Below, one piece after another: positions 34,018 through 42,932 of a DNA stretch of 64,000 nt. The notes below the pieces were generated by a model. It had not been told where the DNA came from, did not search any database, and saw only the letters and a program-made list of their open reading frames with translations. The stretch comes from DTU015 sp964406505 (GTDB lineage Bacteria; Bacillota; Sulfobacillia; Fermentithermobacillales; Fermentithermobacillaceae): positions 43,894-107,893 of the forward strand of contig CAYORX010000004.1 of assembly GCA_964406505.1 (NCBI GenBank). Reading direction: 5' to 3'. Made by a program: the position numbers and the translations under genes. Each line of letters starts with the position of its first letter. Position 1 is the first letter of the stretch.

Positions 34018-35970
34018 ATGGATCAAGTATACATCGTAATTTCAATCGTTCTCGCAGGGTTGGTCCTCCTTGGCATCAAGTGGATGAGTTCTCCTCGAAC
34101 CGCTGTAGGCGGAAACAGACTAAGTGCTCTTAGCATGTTGATAGCCATTTTACTGGTTCTATGGAAAAACCACATCTTAAGTGTGCCACAACTTTGGATA
34201 GCTATCGTAATAGGAGGCGGACTAGGCTATTTAATGGCAGTAAGAGCTACCATGATACAAATGCCACAAATGGTAGCTTTGCTTAACGGACTGGGAGGCG
34301 GTGCTTCCGCATTGGTAGCTATCGCCGAAATCATGGACAAATACGATCATATGTTGACGTTTAATCAATTAAGCAGCCAGCTTGCTTTGATGGTTGGCGG
34401 CTTGACCCTCAGTGGCAGTTTAATAGCAGCAGCTAAACTTGATAGACGAATGACTCAAATGCCTGTCGTTTTGCCTAACCACAATTTGATCTCGAACTTC
34501 AGCATCACTGCAATGTTGATCTTAGGTGGTTGCACATTGGTATTTGATGCCGCAGTGATTCCACTATCCGGTTTAGTTTTATTCATATCTCTAGGTTACG
34601 GCGTGTTGTTCGCCATTAGGGTCGGAGGCGCGGACATGCCTATCACAATATCTTTACTTAATTCGTTTTCAGGCTTGGCGGGTTCGATCGTAGGGTTTAC
34701 AATTTCGGAACCGTTATTGGTAGCTGTAGGGGCCATCGTTGGAGCATCTGGTCTTATTTTGACCCAAATAATGTGCAAAGCGATGAACCGATCTTTAGCT
34801 AATGTTCTGAGCGGTGCTATAGCTCAACCATCGAAATCAAAAGTTAAAGACCCCAAAACTGAGGCCTTGCCTTCTGTTAAACACATAGAAAAAGAAGTTA
34901 GTGCCGAAGCTCGTGCAGCACAACTATTGAAAACTGCAAAACGAGTGATAATAGTACCGGGCTACGGCATGGCCATAGCTCAAGCGCAGGGACATGTGAA
35001 GAACTTAGCCGATGCATTAGAGTCTAAAGGCGCTAAAGTTAAGTTCGCCATACACCCGGTTGCCGGTAGAATGCCCGGACATATGAATGTGCTTTTAGCT
35101 GAAGTAGATGTGCCATATGACGATCTTTGTGAAATGGATGACATTAATCCTGAATTCCCTGATACAGATCTCGCCATCATCGTAGGGGCTTGCGACGTGG
35201 TCAACCCTGCTGCTAACACGGCAGAAGGTACCCCGATTTACGGCATGCCGATACTTGATGTTGACAAAGCGAAAAACGTGATCGTATGCAACTTAGACAC
35301 CAAACCGGGTTATTCGGGAGTAGACAACCCACTTTATGAAATGGAGCACGTTAAACTCCTTTTGGGCGATGCAAAACAATCGCTTGATAAACTTCTAAGC
35401 GAAGTACTAAAACCTGCGGATACAGATGAACTTCAGGTTTTAGAAGAAGCACCTGCTGAAGAAGAATCTTTAGGACAGATTTTAAGCGACGCATCTAAAG
35501 TGATAATAGTACCGGGCTACGGCATGGCCATAGCTCAAGCGCAGGGACATGTGAAGAACTTAGCCGATGCATTAGAGTCTAAAGGCGCTAAAGTTAAGTT
35601 CGCCATACACCCGGTTGCCGGTAGAATGCCCGGACATATGAATGTGCTTTTAGCTGAAGTAGATGTGCCATATGACGATCTTTGTGAAATGGATGACATT
35701 AATCCTGAATTCCCTGATACAGATCTCGCCATCATCGTAGGGGCTTGCGACGTGGTCAACCCTGCTGCTAACACGGCAGAAGGTACCCCGATTTACGGCA
35801 TGCCGATACTTGATGTTGACAAAGCGAAAAACGTGATCGTATGCAACTTAGACACCAAACCGGGTTATTCGGGAGTAGACAACCCACTTTATGAAATGGA
35901 GCACGTTAAACTCCTTTTGGGCGATGCAAAACAATCGCTTGATAAACTTCTAAGCGAAGTGCGATCGTAG
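34018..35970 (+). CDS. pntB: NAD(P) transhydrogenase subunit beta with duplicated domain III
   Basis: A 650-residue PntB; the usual length is about 460. Residues 1-265 are the membrane domain II (eight or nine helices; LLNGLGGGASALVAIAE, LLNSFSGLAGSIVGF). Then come two copies of nucleotide-binding domain III, residues about 310-462 and 495-647. Each has VPGYGMAIAQAQ, HPVAGRMPGHMNVLLAE and PIYGMPILDVD. The copies are identical in protein and DNA, while their N-terminal linkers (residues 295-309 and 463-494) differ. Where E. coli-type PntB has KRSM for the NADP 2'-phosphate, both copies read NLDT (CNLDTKPGYSG), and GANDVV reads GACDVV. It overlaps nothing and ends before a strong hairpin. Confidence 0.95.
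   Translation: MDQVYIVISIVLAGLVLLGIKWMSSPRTAVGGNRLSALSMLIAILLVLWKNHILSVPQLWIAIVIGGGLGYLMAVRATMIQMPQMVALLNGLGGGASALVAIAEIMDKYDHMLTFNQLSSQLALMVGGLTLSGSLIAAAKLDRRMTQMPVVLPNHNLISNFSITAMLILGGCTLVFDAAVIPLSGLVLFISLGYGVLFAIRVGGADMPITISLLNSFSGLAGSIVGFTISEPLLVAVGAIVGASGLILTQIMCKAMNRSLANVLSGAIAQPSKSKVKDPKTEALPSVKHIEKEVSAEARAAQLLKTAKRVIIVPGYGMAIAQAQGHVKNLADALESKGAKVKFAIHPVAGRMPGHMNVLLAEVDVPYDDLCEMDDINPEFPDTDLAIIVGACDVVNPAANTAEGTPIYGMPILDVDKAKNVIVCNLDTKPGYSGVDNPLYEMEHVKLLLGDAKQSLDKLLSEVLKPADTDELQVLEEAPAEEESLGQILSDASKVIIVPGYGMAIAQAQGHVKNLADALESKGAKVKFAIHPVAGRMPGHMNVLLAEVDVPYDDLCEMDDINPEFPDTDLAIIVGACDVVNPAANTAEGTPIYGMPILDVDKAKNVIVCNLDTKPGYSGVDNPLYEMEHVKLLLGDAKQSLDKLLSEVRS
34944..35405 (+). repeat. Direct repeat copy 1 (pntB domain III)
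   Basis: 462 bases encoding the core of domain III. By direct reading, they match copy 2 at 35499-35960 without any difference; the offset is 555 bases. The flanking 93 bases between copies are unrelated to those before copy 1 except in general character. Confidence 0.95.
35499..35960 (+). repeat. Direct repeat copy 2 (pntB domain III)
   Basis: Second 462-base copy. Identity ends five bases into the last shared codons: copy 1 continues into a linker (LKPADTDELQ), copy 2 continues RS and stop. Confidence 0.95.
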
Positions 35971-35984
35971 TTTTTTAACTGCAA

Positions 35985-36028
35985 AAGACCTTTAGGTACT
36001 GATAATAATCTGCCAACCTAAAGGTCTT
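35985..36028. terminator. Bidirectional hairpin terminator
   Basis: Perfect 13-base stem AAGACCTTTAGGT/ACCTAAAGGTCTT with an 18-base loop between the convergent pntB and glycosyltransferase genes; T-rich flanks on both strands. Confidence 0.75.
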
Positions 36029-36047
36029 AGTTATTATGAATATAATT

Positions 36048-37157
36048 TCAACGGTTTAAGAGTTTTTCGTAAACCGCTACTGTCTTACGTGCCATAGTTT
36101 TAGCGTCAAATAGTTGTTCGACCCGTTGGCGGCCTGTAGCACCCATTTGCATAGCTAGCTTTGGATCGATCACCAACCGCACGATCGTCTGGGCAAGAAG
36201 TTGGGCATTTCCCGGCTCTACCAAGAAACCTGTTTTCTCATCTTGCACAATTTCAGGAAGCCCGCCTACCTTGGTAGCTACAACCGGAAGGGACTGAGCC
36301 ATAGCTTCTAAAACAGATAAACCCAACCCCTCAGAAAATGATGGCAAAACAAATATGTTCAATCTGGACAAAAACTGTGGGACGTTTTCAATGAATCCTA
36401 ACATTTTAATGTAATTTTCTAACCTATGCGTTTCAATTTTTGCCTTTAAAGTTCGCTCCATGGGCCCTGCGCCGCCTATAAGGAATCTTGCTTGAGGATA
36501 TGATGATATTACCATTTTGGCGGCATCTATTAACACATCTAACCCTTTTACAGGATGAAGCCGGGCAAGCGCGCCTATCCAAACTGTTTCACTTTTATTT
36601 TCAATTTTGTCTTTCAACGAATCCCGCGCTTGAAACTGTGTCAGATCTAATCCATGATAAACACAAGTTATTCGGGATGGATGAACCCCAGATTGAACTA
36701 GATCCTCAAACACGCTTTTTGAAATTGCAATCACACCATCGCTCAGCAGTCTAGAACTTAAACGGTTGATCGCCTTTTTAAAACCACCTTGGGGCAATGA
36801 AATTTGCTCAGACATGGACGACATTTTTTCCAAACCATGTTTAGTGTATACAACGCGAACACCTAACAGTTTTGCCGCGATCCTCCCCGACAAACTGGCA
36901 TGGGTATGTACTATGTCAGGTTTTACTTGCCTTATAACCTTCAATAATTCCAAAGTCAGCGAACCTGAAAAAGATATGTCTTTTTTTGATATACTAATTC
37001 GTTTTAATCCTGCTGCATCAATGCGCTCAGCGAGATAACCATTCGGACAAGCAATTTTCACATCATAAAGTTTAGGATCAAACTGAGGCAATAAATTCAA
37101 TACATAAATCCCTGCACCTCCGATGTTACTGTCCGTGATGATATGCAATATTTTCAT
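36048..37157 (-). CDS. Glycosyltransferase family 4
   Basis: A 369-residue GT-B glycosyltransferase for an extracellular polysaccharide or glycolipid. N-terminal: IITDSNIGGAGIYVLNLL and IVHTHASLSGRIAAKLLG. C-terminal donor domain: GALARLHPVKGLDVLIDA, FLIGGAGPMERTLK and SFSEGLGLSVLEAMAQSLPVVAT (EX7E-type motif). It overlaps the O-antigen-ligase-like gene by ATGA, so the two are translationally coupled. The sugar donor is unknown. Confidence 0.92.
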   Translation of the reverse strand: MKILHIITDSNIGGAGIYVLNLLPQFDPKLYDVKIACPNGYLAERIDAAGLKRISISKKDISFSGSLTLELLKVIRQVKPDIVHTHASLSGRIAAKLLGVRVVYTKHGLEKMSSMSEQISLPQGGFKKAINRLSSRLLSDGVIAISKSVFEDLVQSGVHPSRITCVYHGLDLTQFQARDSLKDKIENKSETVWIGALARLHPVKGLDVLIDAAKMVISSYPQARFLIGGAGPMERTLKAKIETHRLENYIKMLGFIENVPQFLSRLNIFVLPSFSEGLGLSVLEAMAQSLPVVATKVGGLPEIVQDEKTGFLVEPGNAQLLAQTIVRLVIDPKLAMQMGATGRQRVEQLFDAKTMARKTVAVYEKLLNR

Positions 37158-38683
37158 GAAGCAACAACCTTATTGTTGAGCTTTTTCGAACTGTATCGAT
37201 TAAGGCGCATACCTATTCCCACGATTAAACCTAGCCATGCCCATACCACAACTGTGATCTTCGGATTATACCACGTGTGATCTATGACACCCTGTAGCAT
37301 ATGGCCTATGATCGCTGCAAGGCCGGATGACAAAATTCCTATATGACCCCAGCGCGTAAGTCCGCGGCCTACATCTAGAAATATAGATCTAATGCCAATC
37401 CACATACATGCAAATAGAAACCATGTTTGAGCTAAAAAACCGAATAGGCCCATTTCTATTAATAGTTGAAGATACATACTGTGTGAGTGAATCGCAGGAG
37501 TTTGAACGATCATAAATTCCGGATACATTTCCGCAAAACTTTCTGCGCCAAGACCAACCCCTCTAAAAAAATACTCTTTAAGAAGTGCGATAGAGCCTCG
37601 CCATATAGAGATTCGGTAGTAATTAGAGCTATCCTCCATGCTGAACGAAGAAAGCAACCTTTGTACTACCACCGGAGGGGCGACGGTCATTACCACCACC
37701 GCGACAACTAAACCCAATACAAGTAACCGCTTATCAAATATAACAGCCATTATCGTAAAAGAAAAAAGAAACCCTAGCCATGCTCCCCTTGACCACGTCA
37801 ATAACAAAGCAATGCTTTGAAGCGCCGCATACACTAACATCAAAGTTTTGTCACGTAACCTTCGATTTTTAAGCAAAAAAGCAAGCACAATCGGAAGCGT
37901 CAATCCTATCATTTCTGCAAAATAATTGGGATTATCAAACGTACCCACTATTCTTACGATTTCATCTTCGAATTTTGCATCGAGCCATGGTTTCGATGTT
38001 TGCCAACCGGTAAAATACTGCACGATTCCGATTATACTTGCGATAGAGATAGATGAGAGCAAAGGCCAAATAATATTTTCGCCATCACCTCTTGCAGCTA
38101 TATCAAAAGATACAATCAAAACCAAACCGTAAAAACTCCAAAGAACGAAATTAAAGATACTTCGCGCGGGAACTACCGATGTTACAGTAGCGCCTGCCAC
38201 AAACATAAACAATACAGCAAGCGGAAACACCAATGTGAACGGAAGATAGATCCACTTTGAAGATTGCGATTTTTGTCTGACTGATCGTCGCCAAAGCAGT
38301 ACAAACGTGAACAAACCAAATCCAAGCATTTGTATTGCGGTAGGAACAAAAGTGCCTAATGCCAACGCTATTCCTAAAAACGTGCCTTCGGTCAAGGATT
38401 TACCAGATGGCACGACAAGTAGCCGAAAAAACCTTTTACACCACCGTATAAAATGACTGGCTTGTGTCCACACTGCCAGTTGCGCATTTACATTTGAAAT
38501 GATTTGAGATAATACGCTGACATCATATAAATTGTCAAATCCTTTAAAAAAAGCGAAAACAATATGCTCCAAATGTTTGAAAATATAACATGAAAATGAG
38601 TAAACCCGGCTGTTTTGTAATTGTTCCGAAAATTTTCGGGATTGTATCCAATACATTTGCTGATTGGCAAAAGCAGTTTTCAC
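37154..38683 (-). CDS. O-antigen ligase/polymerase-family membrane protein
   Basis: A 509-residue polytopic protein with about 12 helices and the Wzy_C domain: LLLTWSRGAWLGFLFSF, a large outside loop with RISIWRGSIALLKEYFFRGVGLG and PAIHSHSMYLQLLIEMGLFGF (the H-S-x-Y/L region with catalytic-type Arg and His). Such proteins join or polymerise surface sugars. GTG 38683 overlaps the stop of the DUF4330 gene (GTGA) and is followed by the coupled glycosyltransferase. The first 90 residues are less hydrophobic than usual. Confidence 0.88.
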   Translation of the reverse strand: MKTAFANQQMYWIQSRKFSEQLQNSRVYSFSCYIFKHLEHIVFAFFKGFDNLYDVSVLSQIISNVNAQLAVWTQASHFIRWCKRFFRLLVVPSGKSLTEGTFLGIALALGTFVPTAIQMLGFGLFTFVLLWRRSVRQKSQSSKWIYLPFTLVFPLAVLFMFVAGATVTSVVPARSIFNFVLWSFYGLVLIVSFDIAARGDGENIIWPLLSSISIASIIGIVQYFTGWQTSKPWLDAKFEDEIVRIVGTFDNPNYFAEMIGLTLPIVLAFLLKNRRLRDKTLMLVYAALQSIALLLTWSRGAWLGFLFSFTIMAVIFDKRLLVLGLVVAVVVMTVAPPVVVQRLLSSFSMEDSSNYYRISIWRGSIALLKEYFFRGVGLGAESFAEMYPEFMIVQTPAIHSHSMYLQLLIEMGLFGFLAQTWFLFACMWIGIRSIFLDVGRGLTRWGHIGILSSGLAAIIGHMLQGVIDHTWYNPKITVVVWAWLGLIVGIGMRLNRYSSKKLNNKVVAS

Positions 38684-39192
38684 TGAACAATGCCCCCTAA
38701 ATCTAGATCCATGAACATAACGTATCCCTGAAATGCTGCGAATTTTGTTGTTAGAGTAAGACCCCCTCCAACCCTAATTTCGATCCCATTCATGGTGATC
38801 ACATTTTCGCCAACACGTACTGTACCTCGTATCGTTACAAAAGCGTCCACACGATCTTCAGATTGGGTTTTAACCCATTTGCCATCACCTTGCACTAACC
38901 AAATATCTGCAGGTTCTGTTTTTACATCGACAACTTCTCCCATACGGGCGCCTGTTTTTAGTTCGAAAACTTTATCGCTTCTGGCAATAGCTTCAGCTGT
39001 AGACGGTCGTATACCGCTGACTATAACGACGATTTCTGTGTCTTGCTGCCTTTCAGATACATCGCGCTGCAAATTCTTTCCGAACATTGAATAGCTAAAC
39101 CATCCGACCAACAAAACTAATACAACTAATGCAACAAAATCGACTATGCTGATTTTACCGAAAAGTCGTCCTTTATCGTCCAAAATTCGCAA
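38680..39192 (-). CDS. DUF4330 membrane-anchored protein
   Basis: A 170-residue protein: short cytoplasmic start LDDKGRLFGKISIVDFV, one transmembrane helix (ALVVLVLLVGWFSYSMFG), and a beta-rich outside domain (VIVSGIRPSTAEAIA, GARMGEVVDVK, GIEIRVGGGLTLTTKF), the layout of DUF4330. Function unknown; the gene is regularly found with surface polysaccharide genes, and here it is coupled by GTGA to the ligase-like gene. TTG 39192 follows GGGGGAG. Confidence 0.85.
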   Translation of the reverse strand: MRILDDKGRLFGKISIVDFVALVVLVLLVGWFSYSMFGKNLQRDVSERQQDTEIVVIVSGIRPSTAEAIARSDKVFELKTGARMGEVVDVKTEPADIWLVQGDGKWVKTQSEDRVDAFVTIRGTVRVGENVITMNGIEIRVGGGLTLTTKFAAFQGYVMFMDLDLGGIVQ

Positions 39193-39331
39193 AATAAATT
39201 CTCCCCCTTCTAATGGCGAGGCAGCTACAACATAATTCTAAGCACAAGAATATACCACAACAACCTACGGCGCAATCATAGCGAATCGGTAAAGAAGGCG
39301 GTAAGAGGAACTTTACGATTTTAAAAACGTG

Positions 39332-40009
39332 CTAAAGAAGTCTTATGTCGTTAATGTCAAGTTGGAATGTAGTGCCTAAAAATTCTGCAGCCCTTTTACA
39401 TGCAAGCATCCGAGTCAAAAAGATCTCAAAATACTCCATGACTTGCGCGATCTTCGTATCAATGGTTAAGTGCAATAACACTATCTTTTTATCGTTCTTT
39501 GCTTCTAGAAACGAGTGTGTAGCAGCGTAATTAACCCTATCATGGACGTCAAAATTATGTATATCCGGGTTTCTGACCCTTGAACGATGAACATCTGATT
39601 TATCTGCTAAAATCACCGCGGCAGATACTGTAGACACCGCGTGACAAGTTTCTTCGGGATCATGACTACCAATAGCCCCTATAACCGTGGCAATTTCCCC
39701 CGACTCCATTCCCATTTTGTCTAATAATCTTTCTGATAAAACAGCACCTATTTGTGCATGGTAATGCCTGGAAACAACATTACCTATGTCATGAAGATAA
39801 CCGGCTATAGCTGCTAATTCCTGTTCGCGTTCAGAAAATTCAAGTTTCCACAATATATTTTTTGCGATAGTTGAAACCAACCCAGCATGCCTTACTCCAT
39901 GATCTGTATAACCGAGTACGCCTAAGTGATCATTTCCGGCTGTCAAATAGGCATGGACCGCAGGGTTTGCTTTTATATCCTCGATCGTTAATTGATTGGT
40001 TTGATCCAC
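39332..40009 (-). CDS. HD-domain phosphohydrolase
   Basis: A 225-residue HD protein. Metal ligands are seen in YTDHGVRHAG, YLHDIGNVVSRHYHAQIGA (HD plus later His pair) and IGAIGSHDPEE, with LADKSDVHRSRVRN toward the C-terminus. It resembles metal-dependent phosphohydrolases in Clostridia of unknown substrate, possibly a nucleotide. GTG 40009 follows GGGG. It lies 29 bases downstream of the PEGA gene on the same strand. Confidence 0.88.
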   Translation of the reverse strand: MDQTNQLTIEDIKANPAVHAYLTAGNDHLGVLGYTDHGVRHAGLVSTIAKNILWKLEFSEREQELAAIAGYLHDIGNVVSRHYHAQIGAVLSERLLDKMGMESGEIATVIGAIGSHDPEETCHAVSTVSAAVILADKSDVHRSRVRNPDIHNFDVHDRVNYAATHSFLEAKNDKKIVLLHLTIDTKIAQVMEYFEIFLTRMLACKRAAEFLGTTFQLDINDIRLL

Positions 40010-40038
40010 GTATCATCAACCCCGACAAAACATAATAT

Positions 40039-42861
40039 TTATCGTGATATTACGACGAAATCAATGTTGTTTGCATTTGAACCTGTTAAATGAACTACAT
40101 CACCTTCTTCAATGACCCAATATCCAAAAACTTCGCCATCTTTACAAACGATAGCATCGGAATGTATCTCTGCCTTTAAGACACCGTACTCGCCGGTTAC
40201 AGTTAAACTTCTTTTTGAAATTCGTGTTACAACACCCTTTGCCTCAAATTTAGGTGAATAACTCCGTTTAGCAAATATGACACGATCGTCCCGATCTAGC
40301 TTTAATTCCACTTCATCACCGATTTTAAGTAGCTGGACGCTTCCGTCAATTTTTTTATTCCAATCAACAAACCATACATCTTTCGAAAGCCCATATTGTT
40401 CAACGAAAAACTGACTTTGCACGATGCTCATCACGTTTTTATCAACGTGAGCCACTGTTCCTTTACGTGTTTTAGCCGGGTTAGCTAAATACTGCACATC
40501 TACATAGTCTATATACTGATCAGTGCCACTTATATGTACTTGGGAACCCTCAAGCAGTTCTTCATCTTTAAATAATCCGGTAAAAACAATGTCTTTAGAA
40601 AACTTAAATCTTTTGAACCCCGTAAAATACCAATACCCCTCGTGGTCGCCTAGATAATGACCTTTCATATCTATTTGGTTGGTATCGATAATTTCTCCCC
40701 ACACAGGATCTCGCCTAGACGTTAGCCAAATTTTGACCTTGGCCCCTTGAGGTATTAAACTGAAAGGTATGCTTCTTTTTTGTTTTAAATCAGCAAATTC
40801 AAGATCTGTATCCATAACCCACTGGGAAACATGTCCTGAACTTTCAAATTGGTTAAATACCCTAGTACCACTACCATATCCGGAACCTATGTACCCTTCC
40901 ACGACATCATCATAAGAAATTCTATCCTTAACCCAAATGAAACGGGCATCACTGCTTGTGGGACCGGCTACTAAAACGGTATCGCCGAATTGCACATCGT
41001 AAAATGGTCTTTTTCGATTTTCTAAGAATACATCTGTATCTAAAGATATGTTCATTTCGTCCCATAAAGGTAGCAATGAAAGCATCGGTCCTGAAACATT
41101 TGCGATTTTTGCATCGATCGACGTTTCAGCTTTCCAAATGTATTCTGCCCAAACGATGTTAGCTTCATTGTCTGCATAAAATTTGAGTTTCGAACCTGAA
41201 GGTACAGACGAGAGGTTTTCCTTCACACGCTTTTGGACATCTACTACATCTACATCACCGGACACTTTAAAGATTAAAGACGACTCATCTGTAAATATAT
41301 TAAGTTCTTTATCAGTTCTTACCAAATACCCTAAAACGGAAAATGTTTTCGGCAATTTCTCCTTGATTTCCACATATTTGACATTGTCGGCCGATGCACC
41401 AAAAACTGCAATTCTATCACCTACATCGATCTGACCTTCGTACATGTTGCCCGCCGAATACCGAATTATAGCATTAGGACTCAAGGTACATTCACTCCAG
41501 TTGTCACCTATTGTAAGTCGTAACCCATTTTTAGCTAGTACCTTTCCACTCACAGAAAATTCATGACTGGAAACTTTCTGAGCCCTTTCCACATCGCCTA
41601 ACGCATCAATATTTACCACAACTTGCTCACCTGGCAACAAAGTATCCCAAGAAATATTTCCCGAAGACGGGGAACTTAAAACAGCACTGGGGGGCACCCA
41701 AAACTCGACAAAATTATCGTTTAGGTCTACACCTTCTAACGTTCTAGTATCAGAAGCGTAATTCACCACTGATACTCTAGTCCCTGATGGCTGCGGTTGG
41801 GACGAAGGTATACTCGGAAAAATATCTCCCATAGAAGGTGTGTTTGACGTTTCTGCGGCCAATCGAAAACGAACAGGGGTAACCGTATCTTGCAATAGTT
41901 CCACCTGTATTCTTTTTGGGTAATAGCCTGCCTTTTCCAATGTAATTTCATATTCACCGGGGGGTAATTCTATAGAAGATGGTGTAGTACCCATAGACTT
42001 TTGGTCGATTAAGATTGCTGCGTCGGAAGGGTCAGAAGTAATTTCGATAGTACCTACTACACGAGACAGTTCTAACAACACCTCGGTGGTTTCACCTGAT
42101 TGCACTGTAGCTCGCGTTTTTGCTGTATTGTATTCAGGAGATTTAATCATTATCTGCTTTATTCCAGGCGCTGTATCTATATTTACAGGTGGTTTACCCT
42201 TATATATTCCATCGATAAACACCTTGGCATCATCAACGTTGCAAACGACTTGGAGTTTACCGGCCTTGTGAACAAGTTCGGCCAAGATCACAATATCATC
42301 GTAACCATAAATTTGCGCCACATCACCAACGCTTCCGAAAAAATCTATATTTTCGCCTAATGTATATTCACTATTGGAAATACTTACAATGTTATTCTCA
42401 ATGTGTTCGATCTCGTCTTGTAACATAAAACCGTTGGGAGTTTGCGCTACTTTCGCAATGTTTCGATCGGGTCCAATAACTAGATCTACAACAACCTTTT
42501 CATCCAAATTACGGTAAATGTCATCTGCCGAAACCCGATTACCCGAAATGTCTGCAAACCTGATTTTTGGGCCGAAATTTACGTGCTCCCAATCAGCATC
42601 ACCCAGTTCTTCATCATCAACTTGAGTTTCATCGTCTGTACGTACAAAGTCGAGAAAATCTTTATACCTGTAAATCAGCAAACCACCATCTGACATTTTA
42701 GTCAACGCTGTGAAAGCTAAACTATTTTTCTTAGTAAACAGATGCCAGCCAAAATAAAACGCACCAGCTATTAATGATGTTATAAAAACTAGAATGCCTA
42801 TAAATTTTAGAGCTTTGGATTTTCGCTGATTTTTATGTTCATCACGTGTTTTTTTAGCCAA
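40039..42861 (-). CDS. Large PEGA-domain surface protein with repeated C-terminal modules
   Basis: A 940-residue exported protein, anchored by an N-terminal helix (FIGILVFITSLIAGAFYFGW) after a basic start. Residues about 200-335 hold two PEGA domains (VFIDGIYKGKPPVNID and ILIDQKSMGTTPSSIELPPGEYEI), then a Pro/Ser-rich linker (about 340-365). The rest contains at least six similar beta modules of about 70-90 residues marked by G-D-x-V-x-V-x-G: for example IDVGDRIAVFGAS, VQFGDTVLVAGPT, LLEGSQVHISGTD, LKIGDEVELKLDR, IEEGDVVHLTGSN. PEGA proteins are cell-surface proteins; no enzymatic motif is visible. TTG 42861 follows GGGGC. Confidence 0.85.
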   Translation of the reverse strand: MAKKTRDEHKNQRKSKALKFIGILVFITSLIAGAFYFGWHLFTKKNSLAFTALTKMSDGGLLIYRYKDFLDFVRTDDETQVDDEELGDADWEHVNFGPKIRFADISGNRVSADDIYRNLDEKVVVDLVIGPDRNIAKVAQTPNGFMLQDEIEHIENNIVSISNSEYTLGENIDFFGSVGDVAQIYGYDDIVILAELVHKAGKLQVVCNVDDAKVFIDGIYKGKPPVNIDTAPGIKQIMIKSPEYNTAKTRATVQSGETTEVLLELSRVVGTIEITSDPSDAAILIDQKSMGTTPSSIELPPGEYEITLEKAGYYPKRIQVELLQDTVTPVRFRLAAETSNTPSMGDIFPSIPSSQPQPSGTRVSVVNYASDTRTLEGVDLNDNFVEFWVPPSAVLSSPSSGNISWDTLLPGEQVVVNIDALGDVERAQKVSSHEFSVSGKVLAKNGLRLTIGDNWSECTLSPNAIIRYSAGNMYEGQIDVGDRIAVFGASADNVKYVEIKEKLPKTFSVLGYLVRTDKELNIFTDESSLIFKVSGDVDVVDVQKRVKENLSSVPSGSKLKFYADNEANIVWAEYIWKAETSIDAKIANVSGPMLSLLPLWDEMNISLDTDVFLENRKRPFYDVQFGDTVLVAGPTSSDARFIWVKDRISYDDVVEGYIGSGYGSGTRVFNQFESSGHVSQWVMDTDLEFADLKQKRSIPFSLIPQGAKVKIWLTSRRDPVWGEIIDTNQIDMKGHYLGDHEGYWYFTGFKRFKFSKDIVFTGLFKDEELLEGSQVHISGTDQYIDYVDVQYLANPAKTRKGTVAHVDKNVMSIVQSQFFVEQYGLSKDVWFVDWNKKIDGSVQLLKIGDEVELKLDRDDRVIFAKRSYSPKFEAKGVVTRISKRSLTVTGEYGVLKAEIHSDAIVCKDGEVFGYWVIEEGDVVHLTGSNANNIDFVVISR

Positions 42862-42932
42862 CGATAACGCCCCGTTATTTATATCGAATCAAAGTAAAAG
42901 TTGTTAAAGTTTTTGAATTAGTAGTTGTTTTT

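Noticed and set aside
34980..35774. Two identical 79-codon minus-strand frames (34980-35219 and 35535-35774)
   Set aside because: They are antisense shadows of the duplicated pntB domain III; their identity follows from the repeat.
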